Shown here: positions 8,066-16,621 of the stretch, piece after piece
How positions within the stretch are numbered: position 1 is the first letter of the stretch
Layout of the letters: each line of letters starts with the position of its first letter
Origin: Bacteroidota bacterium
GTDB taxonomy: Bacteria > Bacteroidota > Bacteroidia > Chitinophagales > Saprospiraceae
Reading direction: 5' to 3'
NCBI GenBank assembly: GCA_020160935.1
Contig: JAIUPL010000029.1
Coordinates: 1 to 64,000 of the forward strand
Length of the DNA: 64,000 nucleotides
Made by a program: the position numbers and the translations under genes
The notes under the pieces: generated by a model
What the model was told of the DNA's origin: nothing
Seen by the model: the letters and a program-made list of their open reading frames with translations, nothing else
The model's database searches: none

Positions 8066-9880
8066 CTAAAGTGCCTGCAAATCAACCAGTTTTCGATATA
8101 TCTGACCTTGTTGCATCAAACTTTCATGGGTTCCACGCTCGACAATACGCCCCTGATCCAGAACAATAATTTCATCGGCATCTTGTACGGTACTCAGGCG
8201 ATGCGCGATGACTAGAGCAGTTCTGTTTTGCAGCAATCGTTCCAGTGCGAACTGCACCAGTTGCTCAGACTCGGAATCGAGGGCAGAAGTTGCCTCATCC
8301 AGAATTAAAACCGGTGGATTTTTTAACAGAGCGCGTGCAATCGTCAGACGCTGCCTTTGTCCTCCACTAAGTTTGCCACCCCGGTCGCCGATATTGGCAT
8401 TGTAACCACCAGGCATCCGAACAATAAATTCATGGGCATTGGCCGCTTTGGCGGCGGCTTCGATGGCTTCATCGCTTACACCTTCCGTTCCAAATGCAAT
8501 ATTGTTGCGAACCGTATCATTGAACAATACGGCTTCCTGGCTTACAATGCCCATGAGTGCTCGAAGTTCGCGTGTGCGAACATCCCGAATGTCCTTGCCA
8601 TCAATCGTTATTTGCCCGCTGTTCACATCATAAAATCTTGGCAACAGGTCAGCGATGGTGCTTTTCCCGGCCCCGGACGCGCCCACAAGAGCCACTCTTT
8701 TGCCTTTGGGAATGCTCAGGCTGACCTCTTGCAAGGCGGGGCGCTCTGCATTCGGATATTGAAAAGAAACGTTTTTGAACTCGATCTTGTCCGAAAAGCC
8801 ATTGATTTCCAGGGCATTTGTCTTGTCGTGAATAACAAGGTCTGCCTCCAGAACAGCCTGTACGCGTTCAACCGCTCCCATACCTTTGCGGATACTGTAA
8901 ATAGCCGATGAAAACGCTTTTGCCGGGTCGATTACATTGAAAAATGCGTACAGAAATGTGATGAATGTTTCAGCGGACAGAGTACCTGAAAATACCTGCC
9001 GGGCGCCATACCACAATAATACAGACACCACACAGATACCGAGAAACTCCGATAAAGGCGAGGCTACATCGCGCCTGCGATAAATTCGGGTAAGCGAACG
9101 CGCATAGGCCTTGTTTTCAGTTGCAAAACGCTCGCGTTGGTAAGCCTCTGCATTGAATCCCTTGATGATTCGAAGACCGCCCAAAGTTTCTTCCACCAAT
9201 GAAACGATATATCCCAGGCGCGTTTGCGCCTCGCCCGACTGTTTGCGCAAACTACGCCCAATACCGCCGATGATCAAGGCTGTAAACACCAACAAACCGA
9301 ATACAAAAACAGTCAGAGAAGGAGAAATGTATACCATAAATGCCAGGCTGCCCAGAATGACAATTGGCTCACGCACAATGGCTTCCATTACGCCGACAAT
9401 GCTCCATTCGATTTCCTGAACATCAGAGGTAAAGCGACTCATCAAATCTCCTTTCCTTTCGTTTGAAAAAAAGGAAAGAGGCAATTCCAGCATTTTATTG
9501 ACCATTTTTTGCCTGAAATCGCGTACGATTCCATTTCTTACAGGAGCAAGAAAATACAAGGAAAGATAGCGAAACAGGTTTTTTCCAAAGAACACCAGAA
9601 TTAACATGGCACATACTACCAGCAACGCTTTTTCATGTCCCTGCTCGGCAATCAGCCTGTTAAAATACATTTTACTCTGTGCCTCGAAACCCGCAAATCC
9701 GTTTCCTTCCGGGAGGGTAGGGGACTGCTTGTCTGAAGTGTTTCTGTTGAACAGAATTTGCAAAAATGGTTGCAAAACCGGTATGCTGATCACCATAAAA
9801 ACCGACATCAGCAGGTTGCAGACGACCGCAAGGGTCAGCAGTTTTTTATAGGGTGCGTAATAACGTAGTAATTGAAACAT
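8066..9880 (-). CDS. ABC exporter, permease and ATPase fused (MsbA-type)
   Basis: A 604-residue half-transporter. Residues 1-330 hold six transmembrane helices of the type I exporter fold. The ATPase domain follows: Walker A GASGAGKST at 400-408, ABC signature LSGGQ at 504-508, Walker B VLILDEATS at about 524-532, and switch histidine H560 in AHRLS. The layout and the lack of a peptidase domain fit the MsbA/multidrug-lipid exporter group, which works as a homodimer to flip lipid A or drugs across the inner membrane. The exact substrate cannot be read from sequence. The gene lies 65 bases after hemF with its own likely promoter. Confidence 0.9.
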   Translation of the reverse strand: MFQLLRYYAPYKKLLTLAVVCNLLMSVFMVISIPVLQPFLQILFNRNTSDKQSPTLPEGNGFAGFEAQSKMYFNRLIAEQGHEKALLVVCAMLILVFFGKNLFRYLSLYFLAPVRNGIVRDFRQKMVNKMLELPLSFFSNERKGDLMSRFTSDVQEIEWSIVGVMEAIVREPIVILGSLAFMVYISPSLTVFVFGLLVFTALIIGGIGRSLRKQSGEAQTRLGYIVSLVEETLGGLRIIKGFNAEAYQRERFATENKAYARSLTRIYRRRDVASPLSEFLGICVVSVLLWYGARQVFSGTLSAETFITFLYAFFNVIDPAKAFSSAIYSIRKGMGAVERVQAVLEADLVIHDKTNALEINGFSDKIEFKNVSFQYPNAERPALQEVSLSIPKGKRVALVGASGAGKSTIADLLPRFYDVNSGQITIDGKDIRDVRTRELRALMGIVSQEAVLFNDTVRNNIAFGTEGVSDEAIEAAAKAANAHEFIVRMPGGYNANIGDRGGKLSGGQRQRLTIARALLKNPPVLILDEATSALDSESEQLVQFALERLLQNRTALVIAHRLSTVQDADEIIVLDQGRIVERGTHESLMQQGQIYRKLVDLQAL

Positions 9881-9905
9881 CGCAAGTCAGGTCGCAAAAG
9901 AACTG

Positions 9906-9934
9906 CAAAGGAAGAGTAATTTGAGGATATTCAA
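9906..9934 (-). promoter_or_regulatory. Possible promoter for the ABC exporter
   Basis: On the minus strand, TTG at 9934-9932, an 18-base spacer, then TTCCTTTG (9913-9906), one mismatch from TAnnTTTG. It lies in the 65-base gap after hemF. Confidence 0.4.
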
Positions 9935-9945
9935 TACCTGATCGT

Positions 9946-10842
9946 TCAAACCCAGTCTATACCTTTTTTTAGCAAGTCCAGGGTTTCTGCTTCCTTGCTT
10001 CCAGGTTCGGGTTTCCGATTGTACACCCAGGTGGCAACCGGGGGCATGCTCATCAGAATTGATTCTACGCGGCCATTGGTTTCAAGACCGAATTTGGTGC
10101 CCCGGTCCCATACCAGATTGAATTCTACATATCGGCCCCGGCGAAGCATCTGCCATTGTTTTTCCGGGTCGCCCCAGGCACGATGGCGCGCATTTTCGAG
10201 TAATTGGGTATAAACAGGTGCAAAAGTTTTCCCGACAGCATAGGTAAACTGGAAAATTTCTTCCTGATTCAGCCCCGTGTTTTCATCCAGGTAATCGAAA
10301 AAGATGCCACCAATTCCGCGTGTTTCCTGTCGGTGTTTGATAAAAAAATAATCGTCGGCGTTGGACTTGAATCTGGGGTAAAAATCACTGTGAAATCTAT
10401 CACAGGTGTTTTTTAATGACGCATGAAAAAAACGGGCGTCTTCCGGCACAACATAATGTGGGGTAAGATCGATACCACCACCAAACCACCAGCGTCCGTT
10501 TCCGGTTTCAAAATAACGCACGTTCATGTGAATAATCGGCGCCATGGGGCTGTGCGGGTGCAACACTATGGAAACGCCCGTGGCAAAGAATGTTGTTGGA
10601 GGCAGGTTCATGGCCTTGGCCGTCACATCCGGCAATGGCCCATGTACGGCGCTGAACATAACTCCTCCTTTTTCGATCGTGGCGCCTTCGAGTACCCTGC
10701 TGCGGCCGCCGCCGCCTTCCGGGCGTTGCCAGTTGTCTTCCAGAAAGCGGCCGCCGCCGTCTGCGGCTTCCAGTTGTTGGCAAATGTCGTCTTGCAGAAG
10801 GCGAAACTGTTCCGCAATATATTCTTTAGTAAGCATAGTCAT
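9946..10842 (-). CDS. hemF: Oxygen-dependent coproporphyrinogen III oxidase
   Basis: With the ATG at 10842 the protein has 298 residues, about the length of E. coli HemF (299). It decarboxylates two propionate groups of coproporphyrinogen III to give protoporphyrinogen IX in haem synthesis. Family signatures are present: GGGGRSRVLEGATIEKGGV, HMNVRYFETG with WWFGGGIDLTPHY, a KHRQETRGIGGIFFDYL block, RGRYVEFNLVWDRGTKFGL and a C-terminal SILMSMPPVATW. The start forms ATGA with the stop of the upstream NAPRTase-like gene (10839-10842), a sign of translational coupling. The frame remains open further upstream, but that start would overlap the neighbour more. Confidence 0.95.
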   Translation of the reverse strand: MTMLTKEYIAEQFRLLQDDICQQLEAADGGGRFLEDNWQRPEGGGGRSRVLEGATIEKGGVMFSAVHGPLPDVTAKAMNLPPTTFFATGVSIVLHPHSPMAPIIHMNVRYFETGNGRWWFGGGIDLTPHYVVPEDARFFHASLKNTCDRFHSDFYPRFKSNADDYFFIKHRQETRGIGGIFFDYLDENTGLNQEEIFQFTYAVGKTFAPVYTQLLENARHRAWGDPEKQWQMLRRGRYVEFNLVWDRGTKFGLETNGRVESILMSMPPVATWVYNRKPEPGSKEAETLDLLKKGIDWV

Positions 10843-11825
10843 AAAATGTCTGGCTGTGTGGCAGCCCACCCGAATGGATAATTATCAATTCCTGTTTCCC
10901 GGAAAAGATTGAATTGTTTGAAGGTTCGCTGGCGCAAATAAGCCAGGCGTTGTACCGGCAATGCAGGGTGCCCTTTTACAAGCACTGGTTGGTACAAATT
11001 CTGGAATCGGGTCATGTTTATTTCTTTTAATTGGCCGCCGGGCATCTCTTTCAGCCAAATGCGATTTTTACTGTCACTGGCCATTTCTTCATCTTTTCGA
11101 CTCAACCACAAGTCTGCCAAAGGCTGTTCTCCTTTGAAAAGACGCCGGATTTGTACCAATGGATCATCCATCTCTTTTTCAACATTACCGACACCTTCCT
11201 GTGGCAACATCGGACGGACGGGAAGGCGCATGTTTTCCAGTATTTCATCAGCAGAAGCGCCGCCAATGTAGGCTGCCCTGATATTCCAGCCCACTGGATT
11301 GGGTGGAAAAGCGGGCGGTGGCGGCGTATCTTCCTCGAGCAGGTTGTTTTGTTGCCAACGCAACCAGGCAGATTGTGTAGCCCTGTGCGTTTGTGCCCAT
11401 ACCAATACATTGAACGCAGACTCCATCAAGCGAATGTGTAAATCCGGGCCTTGTACTATGAGCAAAGGAGCGCCGGGCAAAAGCAGACTGCCTTCGGGAG
11501 GCATATTTACTTGCACCCTTAATTTTAATCGCTGAAGGTGATTCAAAAAACTCTCGCGAAACAGTGAGCGTCCTTGTGCATCCGTCACCTGCCCTAATTT
11601 GGTAATGACCTCGGGCGTGATCCTGAAAACCCGAATGTGTTCGGCCAATGAACTGGCTCCACAAGCAACGACAAAAGGAGTATCCGGAACATACTGAAGA
11701 TGTGCCACGCGCACTTGACGATATGCTCCACTTTCCCAGGATTGCTGTGCAGCAAACACTGGTTGCAGATCGGAAAGCCAATTGTGCGGAGCGTTGTGTT
11801 CTGATGTAAAGTTCGAATCGGGCAT
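10839..11825 (-). CDS. Nicotinate phosphoribosyltransferase-like protein lacking the catalytic core
   Basis: A 328-residue protein. Its first 165 residues follow the N-terminal domain of NAPRTase: VAHLQYVPDTPFVVACG, LFRESFLNHLQRLKL, then PPEGSLLLPGAPLLIVQGP and LMESAFNVLVWAQTHRATQ, equivalent to the EGT..F..EPLL.VEGP and LLE..LLN..NF.S..AT motifs. A remnant RAAYIGGASADE follows, but the segment that normally holds the phosphoribosyl-binding loop and the GT.AHS active-site histidine is replaced by RPMLPQEGVGN. The enzyme is therefore probably inactive as NAPRTase; a regulatory or structural role is possible. The start at 11825 lies 11 bases after the upstream gene and is preferred over one at 11921. 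It is coupled to hemF by ATGA. Confidence 0.65.
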   Translation of the reverse strand: MPDSNFTSEHNAPHNWLSDLQPVFAAQQSWESGAYRQVRVAHLQYVPDTPFVVACGASSLAEHIRVFRITPEVITKLGQVTDAQGRSLFRESFLNHLQRLKLRVQVNMPPEGSLLLPGAPLLIVQGPDLHIRLMESAFNVLVWAQTHRATQSAWLRWQQNNLLEEDTPPPPAFPPNPVGWNIRAAYIGGASADEILENMRLPVRPMLPQEGVGNVEKEMDDPLVQIRRLFKGEQPLADLWLSRKDEEMASDSKNRIWLKEMPGGQLKEINMTRFQNLYQPVLVKGHPALPVQRLAYLRQRTFKQFNLFRETGIDNYPFGWAATQPDIL

Positions 11826-11836
11826 ATGCAAGCGGC

Positions 11837-13015
11837 TCAACGCATCAACATGCTGTAACCGACTGCAAAGAAAAACATATTGCCATCCAATGCATGATTT
11901 GATTTGCCCAAATTCATCCACCTGTACCCAAATCGAACCCGAATGGCGCCATAGGAAGCATCCGAGAGGGGGCGGTCAAATACGTCACCGTCTTTGATGG
12001 TGTGCAATTTTACATCGAAGTTGACGGCTGCATCAAGCATACCACTAGTAAAACTGAAAGTGGGATACTCACTGACTGAATTGCCGTCTTCGTCTTCGGT
12101 GGTGCTGGGACGAATCAATGCAAGTCCAGCTCCAATCATGGGCGTACAGCGGAATTTGCGCTTGTTAATAATATCATACCCCACATCGAAGGATGGCGCA
12201 AAGAAACTCGATGATTCACCTTTTGGCCAGACATCATCGGGGTTGTTTTCGATATCACGCCCTAGTTTTTGCCCGGTTAGTGCCAGGCGAAGCATATAAT
12301 TCCAGCGCTGATGCCAGAGCCCCAGACCGAAATCGATACCATAACCGGGGCGCAGGGTGCGTTCCAGTTGGTCGCGCCAGTTACCTTGTGTCAGCAGGAA
12401 ATCCAGCGCAAAACCGTTTTTCCCCGGCCCTGTACTTTTCTTTTTTACATGCGGTTTGATGTAGGTGACATAGGTGTTGAATCGAGAGTCAGGATAGCGT
12501 TTTACAAACGCTTCCAGCCGGCCTGCCCATTCCTCCTCGTTGTGTTCCAGGCGAAGCAGGTATTCCAGCAGCAGCGTAGCAAATGCTTTTTCTTCCTCGT
12601 TGAGAAATGCTTTTTGAATATTTTGAAACTGATCGAATCTGCGCTCGTACAAGACATGATCCAGCCATTCAAAGAGGCTGTCGGCCTGAGGCTGGTTTTT
12701 GAGGTCGTCGATCGCGCGTTGTGTTTCATTAAATTGCGCCACTTCCTCAAAAAGGTTTCCGTATGATCCCGTCCAATAATACAGGAGCCATCGTTCGTCC
12801 CATACCAGTCCAGTGTATTCGAGGTTTTCCAGGTTGTGCAGAGAGTCCGTCCATAGCCCCACACTCACGAAATCTTCATCCAGAAATGCCTGGATAAGAT
12901 CTTTTCTGACTGCGTTTATCTGTTCTCCTCTGGAAGCAAACTTTATTTCTTCCGTTTGCGCAGCAAGCCGGAGTGTAAATATTGGAAGGCAAAGTGTAAA
13001 AAGAAGGTACTTCAT
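11837..13015 (-). CDS. Unrecognised secreted protein with C-terminal beta-barrel-like half
   Basis: A 392-residue protein starting MKYLLFTLCLPIF with a signal peptide ending LRLAAQ. Residues 25-215 are helical and charged (LIQAFLDEDF, LLEYLLRLEHNEEEWAGRL), like a small TPR-type domain. From about 225 onward it becomes beta-rich with alternating residues (NYMLRLALTGQKL, FSFTSGMLDAAVNFDVKLH, YGAIRVRFGYRW, NMFFFAVGYSML), which suggests an outer-membrane barrel with a periplasmic helical domain. The frame is open to 13228, but those residues lack signal character. It sits 43 bases after dapF and 11 bases before the NAPRTase-like gene, so the four genes probably form an operon. Function unknown. 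Confidence 0.7.
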   Translation of the reverse strand: MKYLLFTLCLPIFTLRLAAQTEEIKFASRGEQINAVRKDLIQAFLDEDFVSVGLWTDSLHNLENLEYTGLVWDERWLLYYWTGSYGNLFEEVAQFNETQRAIDDLKNQPQADSLFEWLDHVLYERRFDQFQNIQKAFLNEEEKAFATLLLEYLLRLEHNEEEWAGRLEAFVKRYPDSRFNTYVTYIKPHVKKKSTGPGKNGFALDFLLTQGNWRDQLERTLRPGYGIDFGLGLWHQRWNYMLRLALTGQKLGRDIENNPDDVWPKGESSSFFAPSFDVGYDIINKRKFRCTPMIGAGLALIRPSTTEDEDGNSVSEYPTFSFTSGMLDAAVNFDVKLHTIKDGDVFDRPLSDASYGAIRVRFGYRWMNLGKSNHALDGNMFFFAVGYSMLMR

Positions 13016-13058
13016 ATTACGGGATGGTGTATTTGTGTTAGAGCGCAACCTTGTAAAA

Positions 13059-13877
13059 TTAACGAACAGAACGCTTTTCAGGCCATTCTCCTTCAAAAAC
13101 CTGCTGGGCCGGACCGCAAAGCCAAATATCTGAAAAATGCCCGTTTCCATGTGCAGTGAAACGCACTGTGAGCCGCCCTCCTTTTGCAAAAACTGGTACT
13201 TCGACGACACCGGCCTGTTCAGGTGCATCTGCCATGCTCGATAACGCGGCTGCCGTTACGCCTGTTCCGCATGCCAGCGTCTCTTCTTCCACTCCTCGTT
13301 CGTAAGTGCGAATATGAAGGCCATCCGGGAATTTTTCCACGAGGTTCACATTGATGCCTGCTGCCTTGAACGTATCGGAATAGCGCACGGCGCGCCCTTC
13401 CGCTACCATATCTTTTTGATCCAGATGTTCCGTAAATTGTACGTAATGCGGCGACCCGGTATCGAGTACAAACGCATCGTGCTGTCGTTCGATGCTGTTT
13501 ACGTCTTTCATCTGCAGTTCAACCCATGCAGGCATATGTACATCCTCTGTCGCATTAATGACAGCATCATGAGGACCATCAATGGCAATAAAACGGCAGG
13601 TGTTTCCAGCCAGGCCCAAGTGATGGGCAAACGCGGCGATGCAACGACCGCCATTGCCGCACATGGTGCTCTCTCTGCCATCAGCATTGAAATACACCAT
13701 TTCAAAATCGTATCCCTCTTGTCGCTGGAGCAGGATCAACCCATCGGCGCCAATGCCAAACCGCCGGTCGCACATATGCTCAATCAGTTGGGTGTCAGAA
13801 CGGGTAATAGTCTGATTCATGCGTTGGTCCAGCATGATAAAGTCGTTTCCGGCGCCTTGATATTTCCAGAATTTCAT
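13059..13877 (-). CDS. dapF: Diaminopimelate epimerase
   Basis: A 272-residue enzyme converting LL- to meso-diaminopimelate for lysine and peptidoglycan synthesis in the cytoplasm. Both active-site cysteines are visible: C73 in TMCGNGGRCI and C203 in LACGTGVTAAAL. The N-terminus KFWKYQGAGNDF is the standard family start, and GIGADGLILL and NADGRES complete the first lobe. The length is normal. It appears to be the first gene of a minus-strand group running through the unknown secreted protein, the NAPRTase-like protein and hemF; gaps are 43, 11 and -4 bases. Confidence 0.97.
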   Translation of the reverse strand: MKFWKYQGAGNDFIMLDQRMNQTITRSDTQLIEHMCDRRFGIGADGLILLQRQEGYDFEMVYFNADGRESTMCGNGGRCIAAFAHHLGLAGNTCRFIAIDGPHDAVINATEDVHMPAWVELQMKDVNSIERQHDAFVLDTGSPHYVQFTEHLDQKDMVAEGRAVRYSDTFKAAGINVNLVEKFPDGLHIRTYERGVEEETLACGTGVTAAALSSMADAPEQAGVVEVPVFAKGGRLTVRFTAHGNGHFSDIWLCGPAQQVFEGEWPEKRSVR

Positions 13878-14145
13878 TTTGTTTGTAGTTTTGGCAAAAG
13901 TTTTGCCGGGTCAAAATTGCTGCGCTCCGAGCATGTTATGGGTTTTCATTTTCAAAAAACTTTGTTAAGAATAGTTAAGTATGGTCAGAAATGCCGCATG
14001 TGCTGAACTATTTGCGTTTGCTACTGTCCATTTTTTATATTCATAAACTGTTCTTAGTAATGCAAAAGGGCAAAAATGGTTTTAATCAATTTGCAGCAGG
14101 TTGAATTTTAGTACTCGGGACATCCCAATTTACAATGCATGTGCT

Positions 14146-15582
14146 ATGAGAAAATATTTGCCTCTTGCTATTGTCTGTGTAGCAAGTTCCATGTTATCAG
14201 TGTTGTTATACGCCCAGTTTTTCCAGCCCAGTCGCATCGTCTGGAATGGTGAAGACGGAGAAGCAAAGTATGCCGGACTGGTAGATAAATTGTTAAGTGC
14301 TCGCACGAACGGGCAATTTATCTCATCCGCTCCAACCAATTTTACCGAGTCGGCTACCATTGCCACGCCTGCGGTGGTAAATATCCGTGCATTGCTGGAA
14401 ACCGGCAACAGCATTTGGGGTGGGGGAGCACTCACCGGTTCGTCCGGCTCCGGAGTCATTATGTCCCCTGATGGTTACATCGTCACCAATCACCATGTGG
14501 TGGAAAGAAGCAACGACATCAAGGTAACGCTTTCGGATAAACGCACCTACAAAGCCAAACTGGTAGGCTCCGACCCGTCTACAGACATTGCTCTGCTGAA
14601 AATTCAGGAGACTCGCCTGCCGTTTCTCGTTTTTGGAAACAGCGATTCCATCCACGTAGGGGAGTGGGTACTGGCCGTTGGCAATCCTTTCAACCTGGAA
14701 AGTACAGTCACTGCAGGTATCGTAAGCGCCAAAGGACGCAATATCAATATTCTGGGCGGAGGCGCCAGTATCGAGTCATTTATTCAAACCGATGCTGCCG
14801 TGAACCCAGGCAACAGCGGTGGCGCACTGGTAAATACAGCCGGCGAACTGGTAGGAATAAATACGGCAATCATAACAGAATCAGGGAGTTACGAGGGCTA
14901 TTCCTTTGCTGTCCCATCCAATCTGGTGCAAAAAATCTTGCGCGATTTAAAGGAGTTCGGCAAAGTTCAACGCGCCTATCTTGGCGTGGGCATACAGGAC
15001 CTCGACAGTGAAACCTCCATGGACATTGGACTTCCAAACGCCGAGGGAGTGCTCGTAAACCGGATCGCCAAAGCAGGCGCGGCTTCGGATGCCGGCCTCG
15101 AAGAAGGAGACGTCATCATCGGTTTTAACGGGACGCCGGTGCGCAGCACTTCGGAATTACAGGAGCATGTCGGCCGTTACCGCCCCGGCGATCAGGTAGC
15201 GCTGGAATACTGGAGAAAAGGAAGAAAGAATCGCATTTCGCTCACCTTGAAAGATGGCAACAACAATGTTGTGGTCAGCAAAATACAGGGCAACGAACTG
15301 GAAGAGGAACTGGGCATGGCTGTGCGCGATCTAACAGCGGAGGAACGCCGAACGATCCGCATCAAGGGAGGCGCCATCGTGACCAGTATCCGCCGGGGAA
15401 GCATCGTTTTTGATACCAATATGCAACCCGGATTTGTCATCACCAGTGTCAACGGCGACCGTGTATCGAGTGCAGGAGAGGCTGTAGAAGCCATTAAAAA
15501 CGCTTACAACAGTCTTACACTGGATGGGTATTATGAAGGCGAGCCGGATTTATATTCTTACAGGTTTAGAAAAAATGAGTGA
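14146..15582 (+). CDS. HtrA/DegP-type periplasmic serine protease with two PDZ domains
   Basis: A 478-residue protein with an N-terminal membrane segment (residues 4-24, ending LLYAQ), probably a signal peptide. The trypsin-like domain has the full triad: H117 in NHHVV, D147 in STDIALL and S224 in NPGNSGGAL. PDZ1 (about 275-365) shows AYLGVGIQ and GLEEGDVIIGFNG. PDZ2 (about 385-470) is shorter: GMAVRDLTAEERR, then PGFVITSVNGDRV. It would degrade or refold damaged envelope proteins. The ATG at 14146 is used because the frame upstream begins only with TTG. TCAATTTG at 14087-14094 is a weak -7 candidate. It overlaps the next gene by 8 bases. Confidence 0.93.
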   Translation: MRKYLPLAIVCVASSMLSVLLYAQFFQPSRIVWNGEDGEAKYAGLVDKLLSARTNGQFISSAPTNFTESATIATPAVVNIRALLETGNSIWGGGALTGSSGSGVIMSPDGYIVTNHHVVERSNDIKVTLSDKRTYKAKLVGSDPSTDIALLKIQETRLPFLVFGNSDSIHVGEWVLAVGNPFNLESTVTAGIVSAKGRNINILGGGASIESFIQTDAAVNPGNSGGALVNTAGELVGINTAIITESGSYEGYSFAVPSNLVQKILRDLKEFGKVQRAYLGVGIQDLDSETSMDIGLPNAEGVLVNRIAKAGAASDAGLEEGDVIIGFNGTPVRSTSELQEHVGRYRPGDQVALEYWRKGRKNRISLTLKDGNNNVVVSKIQGNELEEELGMAVRDLTAEERRTIRIKGGAIVTSIRRGSIVFDTNMQPGFVITSVNGDRVSSAGEAVEAIKNAYNSLTLDGYYEGEPDLYSYRFRKNE

Positions 15583-16126
15583 TCCGGCTTTTCAACACAT
15601 CCATATTTTCGGAGCACCGGGAGCCGGTGTAACAACGCTGGGCAAAACGCTGGCCGCGCATCTAGGATACGCTCACTTTGATACCGATGATTACCACTGG
15701 TTTACGGAAGATGCACTTCCATACAAAAGGCGTCGGAATCCTGACCACAGGAGGCAATTGCTGACCCGCGACCTGGATGCGTCCGATCGCTGGGTGCTCA
15801 GCGGTTCTTTGTGTGGATGGGGGGATGTATTTATTCCTCGTTTCGATAAAGTCGTGTACTTGTGGTTACCTGCCGAATTGCGCACAAAACGAATCGCCGC
15901 ACGGGAAACACTGCGTTATGGCACTGCACGAATTACCGACGGCGGCGACTTACATGCCATTTTTGAAAAATTTCAGACCTGGGCAGCCGCCTATGATGAA
16001 ACGAGCGACAATATTCGTTCACGCAGCAAGGAACTGGAATGGCTTTCGGCGCTTCGTTGCCATACACAACGGATTGAAGCAGATTACACCGTGGAAAGAT
16101 TGGTGGAAATGGTGACAGGCTTGTAG
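15575..16126 (+). CDS. Adenylate-kinase-like P-loop protein without the Walker A lysine
   Basis: A 183-residue protein starting MSDPAFQHIHIFGAPGAGV. The nucleotide loop reads GAPGAGVTTLG, so the Walker A lysine is replaced by valine. This is the pattern of the FlaR/topology-modulation-like kinases, where G-A-x-G-S-G-T-T-T is usual, so it is a family trait and not necessarily a defect. Other features are HFDTDDYHW (substrate region), GSLCGWGD, VYLWLPAELRTKRIAARE (lid arginines) and a C-terminal helix. The start at 15575 overlaps the htrA stop (ATGAGTGA), so the two genes are translationally coupled. The true substrate is unknown. Confidence 0.75.
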   Translation: MSDPAFQHIHIFGAPGAGVTTLGKTLAAHLGYAHFDTDDYHWFTEDALPYKRRRNPDHRRQLLTRDLDASDRWVLSGSLCGWGDVFIPRFDKVVYLWLPAELRTKRIAARETLRYGTARITDGGDLHAIFEKFQTWAAAYDETSDNIRSRSKELEWLSALRCHTQRIEADYTVERLVEMVTGL

Positions 16127-16193
16127 AAAAAAATCCCCATACTTAGCCGGGCAGTATTTTTTGGGAACAGTGGTTCACCAATACTGATCAGGA

Positions 16194-16601
16194 ATGTTAT
16201 TACAGGAATTAAAAGGTTTTTTGATGCGCGGAAGTGTGGTAGAACTGGCTGTAGGGGTCATCATAGGTTCCGCATTTGGAAAGATCGTTACTGCACTAGT
16301 AGACAAGATATTAATGCCGTTGTTGGGAATATCTCTGGGCGGCGTCAATTTTGAAAGACTGACTTTCTATCTCTGGGGTGTGAATGTGGAATATGGTTCG
16401 TTTATTCAGGCCGTATTCGACTTTACCTTGATAGGAGTAGCCTTGTTCTTTTTACTTCGTTTGCTGGGGCGCCACCCTGGCATGAATGCTCCGGCACTTC
16501 CCACTCCTACGGAAACCCTGCTCACTGAAATACGCGATTTGCTGAAGGAAAAAACGACTGGAGTTATTCCGAACCAAGGCCCTGACCAAGATGCGGGATA
16601 A
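16194..16601 (+). CDS. mscL: Large-conductance mechanosensitive channel
   Basis: A 135-residue inner-membrane channel that opens under high membrane tension to release solutes during osmotic downshock. It shows the MscL pattern: an amphipathic start MLLQELKGFLMRGSVVELAVGVIIGSAFGKIV forming TM1 with the gate, a periplasmic loop, TM2 with AVFDFTLIGVALFFLLRLLG, and a C-terminal helix LLTEIRDLLKEK. The C-terminal tail is a little longer than usual and ends PDQDAG. It has no obvious partner; it converges with the next gene 20 bases away. Confidence 0.95.
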   Translation: MLLQELKGFLMRGSVVELAVGVIIGSAFGKIVTALVDKILMPLLGISLGGVNFERLTFYLWGVNVEYGSFIQAVFDFTLIGVALFFLLRLLGRHPGMNAPALPTPTETLLTEIRDLLKEKTTGVIPNQGPDQDAG

Positions 16602-16621
16602 CTCCAGTTTGAAAAATGAAG

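Noticed and set aside
10869-11921. Longer starts for hemF (10869) and the NAPRTase-like gene (11921)
   Set aside because: Both would run further into the neighbouring gene. The ATGA junction at 10839-10842 and the 11-base gap at 11826-11836 fit compact Bacteroidota operons better.
13314-14006. A 230-codon open frame on the + strand
   Set aside because: Antisense of dapF, where both catalytic cysteines are in the sense frame.
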